A DNA stretch of 64,000 nucleotides, taken from positions 2,331,501-2,395,500 of the forward strand of contig OX392530.1 of NCBI GenBank assembly GCA_947623455.1, written 5' to 3'. Each line of letters begins with the position of its first letter. The first letter of the stretch is position 1. Both the position numbers and the translations under genes were made by a program. A model generated the notes under the pieces. The model was not told the origin of the DNA, searched no databases, and saw only the letters and a program-made list of their open reading frames with translations. The DNA is from Mimachlamys varia. Its lineage: Eukaryota > Mollusca > Bivalvia > Pectinida > Pectinidae. Of this stretch, positions 36,951 to 48,900 are shown piece by piece.

Positions 36951-39900
36951 GTCAGTATAAGTCGACACTTACAAGTGTTGATTGCTTCACATATACTTTT
37001 TCTACACCATTGTCTATTATTGGTTTAACAGGTAAGAGAAAATAAAGTGTACAACCTAAATTCTACCGTGTGTACAATTACAATCTGCCACACTATTCCC
37101 ATTGTTTTAAATGTGGTTGCCCCGAAAAATACACCGCGATCTAGGTTCGAAGTTAGAACCTAGGTTGTGGTGTATTTTTGAACTTCTAACACCAGTCACC
37201 ACAGGGAAGGCCACCGACACCATTTATATTGGGAAAGAGAATAGTGTGCATCCACCTGGGATTGGACCCACAATGTCCAGGTTCCTGGTCCGACCGACGC
37301 TCTACCACTGAGCTAAAGGGAAATTCCCTCTTTCTAGGGTAAAAATCATCTATCAATAAATTTTGCATGTTTTACTGTCAATAAATTTGCACAAATTATT
37401 TCTTAGAAAAAAACTTTACGTAAGCTTAGCTGAACCCACATGATAATGAGCAACCTCCTATATACCCCCTAGCCTGATGTTATGTCATTTCATTGCGCCT
37501 GTAGATGTACTTTTTTTTAAGTCTATTGATGCCTCACTAACCCAATCAAAATACATTTCTGCCCGCACTAAATATTTGTTAGTAATTGATGTTATAATGT
37601 TATAAGTATCCTTTGATGTAGTATCCCATTGATGAAGCCTAGAGCAATAGGTTGATCAATGTTAGGAGATTCAGGGGGCATAACTCTTAAATACAAGTAA
37701 GTTAATGGCGGTTCAATCCAAGAGCTATCACAGTACGTAATAAACCTTCCAATGAAGTTTGAAAGATGATGTAACACACACACATGCTGCACCTTTTGAA
37801 TTGTTATAGATACAGTATGCCGAAAAAATGAATAAAACTGCATTATACAGCTGTAACTCTGTAGAATAGTAAGAAATTGGTGTTAACCAAAAATCCTCTG
37901 AGCTGTTATTGTTATTACACAACCTTCCGACAAAGTTTGAAATTTATCTGTTGAAAATTACTCAAGATATCTCCAAACAAGTGGAAACTTTCAGCATTTT
38001 ATTAAATTGGTACAACTCAGTAAATGACTTTTGAATATTTTTTGGCAATTGAAACTATCTAAGCTCTCTTGTTATAAATCAAATTTCCCGTAAAGTTTGA
38101 ATTTAAGCTTACAAACATCTTGTGGGCTTACCAACCATCTGTATGTATGGAGGCAATAAAGAGTATAAATGGTGTGTATTATTTTACAGGTTGCATCTCC
38201 TCCAGATGACAGTGTTAGCTGTCTTAAGTTCAGCCCAGGGACGATGGCCCAGACCTTTCTTGTAGCGGGAAGCTGGGATAACAATGTAAGTTTAGCCCTG
38301 GGATAATGGTCCAAACCTTCTTTGTAGCGGGCAGCTGGGATAACAATGTAAGTTGAGCCCTGGGATAATGGTCCAAACCTTCCTTGTAGCGGGCAGCTGG
38401 GATAACAATGTAAGTTTAGCCCTGGGATGATGGTCCAAACCTTCTTTGTAGCGGGCAGCTGGGATAACAATGTAAGTTGAGCCCTGGGACGATGGCCCAG
38501 ACCTTCCTTGCAGCTGGCAGCTGGGATAACAATGTAAGTTTAGCCCTTGGACAATGACCAAGACCTTCCTTGTAGCGGGCAGCTGGGATAACAATGTAAG
38601 TTTAGCCCTTGGACAATGGCCAAAACCTTCCTTGTAGCGGGCAGCTGGGATAACAATGTAAGTTTAGCCCTGGGACAATGGCCCAAACCTTCCTTGTAGC
38701 GGGCAGCTTGGATAACAATGTAAGTTTAGCCCTGGAACAAGCAGCAGGGATTACAACAGAGAAAATCCCGAAAATTTTCTAGCAAAGGACAATTTTCAGC
38801 AATTTTTAGGCATGGTGGTCTAGTGGTAGGACGGCGTGCTCGTGATCTAAGGGTTGCGAGTTCGAGTCCTGATCACGGCACTTGTGTTGTATCCTTGAAC
38901 AAGATACTTTACTCTGCTTGTTCCAGTCTACTCAGCTGTAAATGAGTACGTGGTTGGGCAGTGCTAGAATGCTAGCTGTGAGCGCCGAGATGGCAGCACC
39001 GGTTGTATGCTCCCCAGGGAGTTGAGAACGATATCGGCTGGTTGCTAAGGCCCTATAACCATGGATAATAATTTGTGAACCGCTTTGAGGCTTCCTTTAA
39101 GGTCGTGATAAAGTGGTATATAAGAACCTTGAATTATTAGTATATTAATTATGTTATCACATTTAAGAGGGGTCATTCTATGTAAAACTATAAGATAATT
39201 TCGATTTGGAACATTTTAGCAGGCAGCTTGGATAACAGTGTAAGTTTAGCTCTGTCCCTGACTGTTCCTAACTTGAAGTGTGCAGCTGTGATGTATTGTA
39301 GTCTGAACTAACTAACTCACTCACTTCTGAAACAATTCAAAGGTTGGTGTAGCTCCTTAAAATGAAATTTCTGGGATGAACACGCTAAATGTTCTCTTAC
39401 GTATTGTTCATTGTGTAAATTATTACTGGCACAATTCTTTACCTTTAATTTATATAAGATACATATCTTATTTGACAATATTTATGTATTGGGTCGCATT
39501 AACTCAATATAATCCTACAAAATTCAGTTAGTATTCATAAGGCTATGAATGCCATGGACCAATTGTTGACATCATCATTATCATGTGACATAATTGTTAC
39601 GTTGGATACCACTGACCGTCCCCGGGTGATGGCTGTTGATCAAGTATACGTGATAGATACATTGATTTAGCTAAATGCTGAGAAATAAAAAGCATTTTAA
39701 TGAAATTTCATGAGAAAGTGGTAAATGTATTAAGTATATATTGAACTGCTTTTAGTTGGCATTCATAGACAATATAAATTCCAACTGGACAAAGACAAAT
39801 CCAACAAGCACTAGCACACTTCATTGTCCAGTTCGAATGCACGCTTCAGTTGGAATTCATGTTGCCTATGAATGCCAACATTGATTTGAAAGCAGTTTAG

Positions 39901-42900
39901 TGCTTAATTAACACAAATCTTCTATGTAGCCTGCTCCATGATATTTTTCTGTGTCATTGTTTATATCAACATCAATGCTGTTGGGTACAAAAGTACAACA
40001 TTCACTTGGCATTTCTTTGTCTGTTGTACAGATTCGTTGCTGGGAGGTCCAGCAGACCGGACAGACCGTGCCCAAAGCTCAGCAGACTCACCAAGGCCCT
40101 ATCCTAGACTGTGACTGGAGCGATGTAAGTGAGGGGGTACATGATGCCTGAAGTAACAGATACTGAAAGGGTACATGATGCCTGAAGTAACAGATACTGA
40201 AAGGGTACATGATGTCTGAAGTAACAGATACTGAAAGGGTACATGATGGCTGAAGTAACAGATACTGAAAGGGTACATGATGTCTGAAGTAACAGATACT
40301 GAAAGGGTACATGATGGCTGAAGTAACAGATACTGAAAGGGTACATGATGTAACAGATACTGAAAGGGTACATGATGCCTGAAATAACAGATACTGAAAG
40401 GGTACATGATGCCTGAAGTAACAGATACTGAAAGGGTACATGATGCCTGAATAAACGGATACTGAAAGGGTACATGATGGCTGAAGTAACAGATACTGAA
40501 AGGGTACATGATGGCTGAAGTAACAGATACTGAAAGGGTACATGATGCCTGAAGTAACAGATACAGAAAGGGTACATGATGGCTGAAGTAACAGATACTG
40601 AAAGGGTACATGATGGCTGAAGTAACAGATACTGAAAGGGTACATGATGCCTGAAGTAACAGATACTGAAAGGGTACATGATGGCTGAAGTAACAGATAC
40701 TGAAAGGGTACATGATGCCTGGAGTAACAGATACTGAAAGGGTACATGATGCCTGAAGTAACAGATACTGAAAGGGTACATGATGGCTGAAGTAACAGAT
40801 ACTGAAAGGGTACATGATGTCTGAAGTAACAGATACTGAAAGGGTACATGATGCCTGAAGTAACAGATACTGAAAGGGTACATGATGCCTGAGGTAACAG
40901 ATACTGAAAGGGTACATGATGCCTGGAGTAACAGATACTGAAAGGGTACATGATGCCTGAAGTAACAGATACTGAAAGGGTACATGATGGCTGAAGTAAC
41001 AGATACTGAAAGGGTACATGATAGCTGAGGTAACAGATACTGAAAGGGTACATGATGGCTGAAGTAACAGATACTGAAAGGGTACATGATGCCTGAAGTA
41101 ACAGATACTGAAAGGGTACATGATGGCTGAAGTAACAGATACTGAAAGGGTACATGATGCCTGGAGTAACAGATACTGAAAGGGTACATGATAGCTGAAG
41201 TAACAGATACTGAAAGGGTTCATGATGGCTGAAGTAACAGATACTGAAAGGGTACATGATGCCTGAAGTAACAGATACTGAAAGGGTACATGATGGCTGG
41301 AGTAACAGATACTGAAAGGGTACATGATGGCTGGAGTAACAGATACTGAAAGGGTACACGATGCCTGATGTAACAGATACTGAAAGGGTACATGGTGCCT
41401 GAAGTAACAGATACTGAAAGGGTACATGATGGCTGAAGTAACAGATACTGAAAGGGTACACGATGGCTGAAGTAACAGATACTGAAAGGGTACATGATGT
41501 AACAGATACTGAAAGGGTACATGATGCCTGAAGTAACAGATACTGAAAGGGTACATGATGGCTGAAGTAACAGATACTGAAAGGGTACATGATGGCTGAA
41601 GTAACAGATACTGAAAGGGTACATGATGCCTGAAGTAACAGATACTGAAAGGGTACATGATGCCCGAAGTAACAGATACTGAAAGGGTACATGATGCCTG
41701 AAGTAACAGATACTGAAAGGGTACATGATGCCCGAAGTAACAGATACTGAAAGGGTACATGATGCCTGAAGTAACAGATACTGAAAGGGTACATGATGAC
41801 TGAAGTAACAGATACTGAAAGGGTACATGATGCCTGAAGTAACAGATACTGAAAGGGTACATGATGGCTGAAGTAACAGATACTGAAAGGGTACATGATG
41901 CCTGAAGTAACAGATACTGAAAGGGTACATGATGCCTGAAGTAACAGATACTGAAAGGGTACATGATGCCTGAAGTAACAGATACTGAAAGGGTACATGA
42001 TGTAACAGATACTGAAAGGGTACATGATGCCTGAAGTAACAGATACTGAAAGGGTACATGATGCCCGAAGTAACAGATACTGAAAGGGTACATGATGCCT
42101 GAAGTAACAGATACTGAAAGGGTACATGATGCCCGAAGTAACAGATACTGAAAGGGTACATGATGCCTGAAGTAACAGATACTGAAAGGGTACATGATGC
42201 CTGAAGTAACAGATACTGAAAGGGTACATGATGCCTGAAGTAACAGATACTGAAAGGGTACATGATGCCTGAAGTAACAGATACTGAAAGGGTACATGAT
42301 GTCTGAAGTAACAGATACTGAAAGGGTACATGATGCCTGAAGTAACAGATACTGAAAGGGTACATGATGTAACAGATACTGAAAGGGTACATGATGCCTG
42401 AAGTAACAGATACTGAAAGGGTACATGATGCCTGAAGTAACAGATACTGAAAGGGTACATGATGCCCGAAGTAACAGATACTGAAAGGGTACATGATGCC
42501 CGAAGTAACAGATACTGAAAGGGTACATGATGGCTGAAGTAACAGATACTGAAAGGGTACATGATGGCTGAAGTAACAGATACTGAAAGGGTACATGATG
42601 GCTGAAGTAACAGATACTGAAAGGGTACATGATGCCCGAAGTAACAGATACTGAAAGGGTACATGATGCCCGAAGTAACAGATACTGAAAGGGTACATGA
42701 TGCCTGAAGTAACAGATACTGAAAGGGTACATGATGCCTGAAGTAACAGATACTGAAAGGGTACATGATGCCTGGAGTAACAGATACTGAAAGGGTACAT
42801 GATGCCTGAAGTAACAGATACTGAATTCTAAGACAATCTGTTACATACTTTAGTGAGCACACTTTGTTTTCTTAATGTCTTGAGAATGCTTTAATAAGGT

Positions 42901-45900
42901 GTTTCACAATGTCTGTGACTTAAAAGTAAGATTGTTAGAACGTCTTTTTCCAAACGTCTGTGAAAAATTTGAAGATGACGTAATGTTGTACTTATATCAG
43001 CTGTTACCTGGTATCTAAATGTGACATTGTGTCTTGACGTGACTGTCATGTTTTCAGAATGTTTTTGTACCCACTGGGTAGTATTATACAGGTTCATTAT
43101 TGGTATGGACTCAAATAAATTTGCCTGTGTAACATACCGGGTACTGCCATAGCTAGCTAGTTGTGAATCTAGACAAACCCAGAAACAACCAATATCAACT
43201 TACTTACTTGCATATATAGAAATGAAGATTTTAAGTTCATCACAGAGATAGACAATACACCAGTCTGCAGCTGATGCAAAGCTTTATTTCTTTACTTATT
43301 GATTCAAGTAAAAAGGTTCAATCCTATGAAAATGCAAGCTTGGGAAAGTAGAATTTTGCAAAATATTTAAAAGGCTTCAATTGTTGTCAATAAGTATGTT
43401 TATTAACATGATCTTCAAAATCTTAGCATCTGGTACCAGTCTCAGTAGATAGCTAGTATTGAGCACACTTAATGATAGAAAATGCTGTCAACTATCATGT
43501 GTTATATTAACAGAAGTGACAGGCACAAGTATGCTGTAGTTGAAGTTATCAGTAGTTCTCCATAGGAAAACCCTCAGCTATTATTGTGATATAGAAGGTT
43601 TTGGTATCTCCCCTGACAAGAATGATCTTTAGGTTAATTTTCTGACCAACTGTAGATGTTTTTATAAAACTAGGTACTGTATCAGAATCAGGTGGTTATA
43701 TTGGACCACTTTCTGGACCAAGATGTCACAGTCATTGTTATATGAAAATATGATTTAATTTCATTTCAATGTGACAAGTGAGAATGTAATTTTCTGGATA
43801 CATGTTTTTTTTTAATTTTAAAGGGAAAAAAAGGAATTGAGCATTATGAAAGTAACAGATGAATTAACCATTCAAATTGATTCCTCTCTTACTTCAAGGA
43901 TGTAAGTTTGACTGATGATTGTTTTACAGGATGGCACTAAAGTTTTCACAGCCTCCTGTGACAAGACAGCAAAGATGTGGGATTTGAACAGTAATCAGGC
44001 CATACAGATAGCACAGGTAAGACATTTGTCTACAGAAGCCAGGTACACCGTAAATCGGGATATTTTTGGCGTGGGGAAAACTTGACGATTAAATTCACAT
44101 TGCATCTGTCGTCTGTCCGTCGTCCATTATTAAACAATTTTTGTTAAGTATCTTGAGAAGTACTGGATGAATCTTTCCCAAATTCTATAAATGCAGGTTT
44201 CCTTGGTGCCTTCTTATATGCTGCATTTTATTTAGTTTTGGCTGATTAAACAAGGAATTTATTCATAGTATGGCTTATGAACTTAACTGAATAATGATCA
44301 CTGCTCAAATTTATACCACCAACATCCTAAACGGAGACCTAATTGGTACAAATAATTAACAAGACAAAAACTACATGTTGAAAACATACCTTTATTGAAG
44401 ATTATTTTGGCAAAAGACACTTATTCTGTCGCTGAGGAATGCTAACCCACAGCTGTTTGTACAGAAATAAAACTGTTACCTAATCGCCGATCTGGAAAAC
44501 GGTCTGTCCGGAACGCGAATTATTATGCGTTATAATAACAGCGAGGTGATAAATTGGTGCGTTTGATTTTGGTGTTTTCATGTTAGGCACAAAATCAGCC
44601 AAAATATATATCTGCATGTACCTTCTCCAAAATATCCCGATTTACTGTACTGTCAATGATAGGACATAAAGGGTTTCATCTTGTTATCTAGTTGTTTATA
44701 TACATTTAATTCAGAGAATGACTTCTGTTTGACTCTTATAAATGCTATGTATCATACATCATTGTCTCCCCAGGCCGTTTTAGATTAATGAGGTATTCAG
44801 AAATATGTATTTAAATAATTATGTATTTAGACCTGACTGCTATACCTGGTGTTTGTAACATTCTCTCTCAGCACGACGCCCCAATCAAGACGATCCACCA
44901 CATCAAGGCACCTAACTATAGCTGTGTAATGACTGGTAGCTGGGACAAGACACTCAAGGTATGTCAACCAGACAACGCTTCAAAGACTCATCTTTTTATT
45001 CTTTGCTATTATTGGACCCAGATCTTTATGGGGTTTTTTTTCGTCAAAATACCGTTGGTAAGTAAAGAGATCGGCCTGTAAGCTACAGTTCCTACGGCTA
45101 GCTCTAGCCTACTTGATTTGTAGGATAAATATGTTACACTGCTTCGATGAAGCAAGGTGATTTGATATGGTTGCATCTTAACCATGTTAATTATACATGC
45201 ACATGACTATTCATAATACTCTCCTCTCGAAGTAGGCGCAAATTTACCTACCATATGCGTATGACATAGATCACAGGTGTTTATTTCAAGGTTGAATAGT
45301 TTGACCTCTTGTCATGTTCGCTTGGGTAAGGTTTGTTAACAGAAGGAATTTCGAGTAAATTTTAACCATTCTGGACACAAACTGGTTTGGTATTAGGAAT
45401 TCGGAGGGATTGATATTCAGAAGATTTATTATTGCTTTAATAAGAGCGCAGTGCTCGGGCGCCTTTGAATGGTAACACATGCGTACATAAACAGAGTTGT
45501 TTCCCCTTGTTGCTACCCTTTGCCTTTGATTCCCCCCCCTGGAAGTAGCCCTCTGTTACATCACACTCGGCCTTTATCAGTTATTTCTGGAATGTTGAAT
45601 ATAACTGGAATATAATTCAGCTGATGTCTGTTGCATTTATTGCTGCTGTTGTTTGAGAAGCTCTTTCGACTTGCCGACTTTAAATTATGGAAATTTTATC
45701 TCTTTCTTAACCAGTACACAGTATCATATTATCATTACAACATCACCATTTATTATAATATCAAAATGAAATCAGCTTTGAAAAGGCCATATAGGATTAG
45801 TTTTATGAAGTTGCACTACGTCATATTAAAGATTGCTTGGTGTTATTATTAAAAACCCACGTGATCCTAATATCCAGAATCACCAGATATAACTCCCTAA

Positions 45901-48900
45901 TGGCTGTGATGGCATAGAGCTAACACTGTACATAATACATCATCTATTGCTTCATTTGTTTATGGTTAAAGGTCAAACATCAAGGTCACTCTTACCATAT
46001 ATTTATTTATATTTTTCTCTGACAAATAGCTTATCATAATAAACAGGTTCTGCTGTATTGTAACAAAAACAAACTTTTTTACCTATGCAGATTAACATAT
46101 ATAAACCTTTGCCTGATTTACAATATGGCCAGGTAATTAAGAGAAGTAATACACTGACATTAAGAGGACTCTATTATATTATACTCCAGATTTGTATGTC
46201 TATGTGAAAGTTTCACATGAATTCTGCTGGTTAGTTACTAAAGAGTGTAGCCACAGCGTAGTTAAGTACCTATATTGTTCTAATATGTGTTAAACATAGT
46301 TTTTTTTGTTTGTACAGTTTTGGGATACTCAACAGGCCTCTGTACTTTTATTGTTATAATTTGTTTTTTGTTTGTACAGTTTTGGGATACACGACAGGCC
46401 ACTCCCATTGACTCCATACAACTCCCAGAGAGATGCTACTGTGCTGATGTGGTAAGTTATCTAAACATCAAGAGAAACCTAGTACATAATCAATCACTAG
46501 GTAAAGGGACAAGATATCAACATGTTCCTGATCACTCATGTTTTGTTTTTTGGTTTGTCAAAATGTTTACAAGTAAAAGTGTACATGTGTACATGAATGC
46601 AAAAAGTATGTGGAAATTGATTTGTGTAAGAATGATTTGGCCTATCACATTTCAAATCTATATTTTAAAAGTATTCTTATTGAGTTGAAATAAACTGTAT
46701 TTCACACAGAAATACCCCATGGCTGTGGTGGGCACTGCTGAGAGAGGACTGATAGTCTACCAGCTGGAGAACAGGCCGCAGGAATTCAGCCGGATCGAAT
46801 CACCTCTGAAATTCCAGGTAATCAGTGTTCAAAATATCTTAATAATACCAACATACCGCAGGAATTCAGCCCGATCAAATCACCTCTGAAATTCCAGGTA
46901 ATTTAGTGTTCAAAATATCTTAATAATACCAACATACCAAAGGAATTCAGTAGGACCGAATCACCGCTGAAATTCCAGGTAATCAGTGTTCAAAATATCT
47001 TAATAATACCATCATACCACAGGAATTCAGTCGGATCGAATCACCGCTGAAATTCCAGGTAATCAGTATTCAAAATATCTTAATAATACCAACATACCAC
47101 AGGAATTCAGTCGGATCGAATCACCGCTGAATTCCAGGTAACCAGTATTCCAAATATCTTAATAATACCAACATACCACAGGAATTCAGCCGGATCGAAT
47201 CACCGCTGAAATTCCAGGTAACCAGTATTCAAAATATCTTAATAATACCAACATACCAAAGGAATTCAGTCGGATCGAATCACCGCTGAAATTCCAGGTA
47301 ACCAGTATTCAAAATATCTTAATAATACCAACATACCACAGGAATTCAGCCGGATCGAATCACCTCTAAAATTCCAGGTAACCAGTATTCAAAATATCTT
47401 AATAATACCAACATTACAAAGGAATTCAGTAGGATCGAATCTCCTCTGAAAATCCAGGTAACCAGTATTCAAAAAATCTTAATAATACCAACATACCACA
47501 GGAATTCAGCCGGATCGAATCACCTCTGAAATTCCAGGTAACCAGTATTCAAAATATCTTAATAATACCAACATACCACAGGAATTCAGCCGGATCGAAT
47601 CACCTCTGAAATTCCAGGTAACCAGTATTCAAAATATCTTAATGAAGCATTGATGACAATTTGTTTTAGTTTCATTGGGGTATGAAAACAAAAATTTGTT
47701 TGCCAACTGTATGAATCCTAGCGGATTCTTACAAAAGTTTGCAAAGAACATTCCTGATAATTCAATTTCTGAAACTTATTTTTCAAATATAAAACATGTT
47801 TATGTACTATTTGACTGATCTAACAACAGATTCTTTTTACAAATCAATATGCAACGTCAATTGCCATATTGTAACTTCACATTTTTTGTGCCATTTTTTT
47901 TTTCTTCATAAATGTATGAAAGGAAAATCTCAACTAATCAGAAAGCCGCATTCTGCATACAATCAATGAAAAATTAATTATTAATACCTCAATGAGAAAT
48001 TATTGCTTTCATTAAATCTAAATTTTGAATATTTTTGCAATTATTTTGTTGAAACAACCATTTTTAAAGAGAATTTCTTGGGTGCAACTTGGATTGAATT
48101 TACCTCAAATCAACTACCAGCAATCTCGTTGGTTATTCTTATGTCATAATTCAATCTTGTGCTATTACGATTTTGTAAAAATTTCTCATTTGTATAGTAC
48201 ACTCTGTATTATGAATTTCAGACTTTGTGCTTGTCAGTTCTTGTAAACTTTCCACTATTTACCCGAAATCCTCTCTGGTTGACCAATGCCTCATGACTCA
48301 TTCTGAAAATACAGTCTTGAATACTCCCTCTAGCAAAGCCAATGATACTAAAAAATTCCAATCTTAAGACTGTATTTATGCGATACCGTGGCGTCCGTCG
48401 TCCGTCCGTCGTCCGTCGTCCGTCCGTCGTCCGTCGTCCGGGCATTACTGGGCATTAAGAGATGATCACAATCATGGTTTTTGATTTGGCCCTGGGGTCT
48501 GCCACACCCTTTTAATTTGACCCCTGAGTCATAACTTTTAAACGGTTGAGATCCCCACCCCAAAACTATATATACAATTACTGGGCATTAAGAGATGATC
48601 ACAATCATGGTTTTTGATTTGGCCCTGGGGTCTGCCACACCCTTTTAATTTGACCCCTGAGTCATAACTTTTAAACGGTTGAGATCCCCACCCCAAAACT
48701 ATATATACAATTGCTGGGCATTATCAGATGATCACAATCATGGTTTATGTTTTGACCCCAGGGTTTGCCACGCCCTTGTAAATTGACTTCGGAGTCATAA
48801 CTTTTAAACAGTTGAGATCCCCACCCCAAAACTATATATACAATTGCTCGGCATTAAGAGACAATCACAATCATGATTTCATATTTGATCCAAGGGTCTG

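Noticed and set aside
37222..37325. A functional tRNA gene on the minus strand
   Set aside because: The A and B boxes are recognisable but the acceptor stem and anticodon region do not form a proper cloverleaf; a SINE head or pseudogene fits better.
38190..38760. A CRISPR-like array of regular direct repeats
   Set aside because: The repeats are head-to-tail with no unique spacers, derive from a eukaryotic exon, and no cas genes are present.
40088..42862. Minus-strand open frames of 924, 877, 526 and 361 codons ([13 protein letters not shown] repeats)
   Set aside because: They are produced by the 34-bp minisatellite, which lacks stops in all three minus frames. They lie antisense to RAE1 intron 3 with no start context, splice sites or unique sequence.
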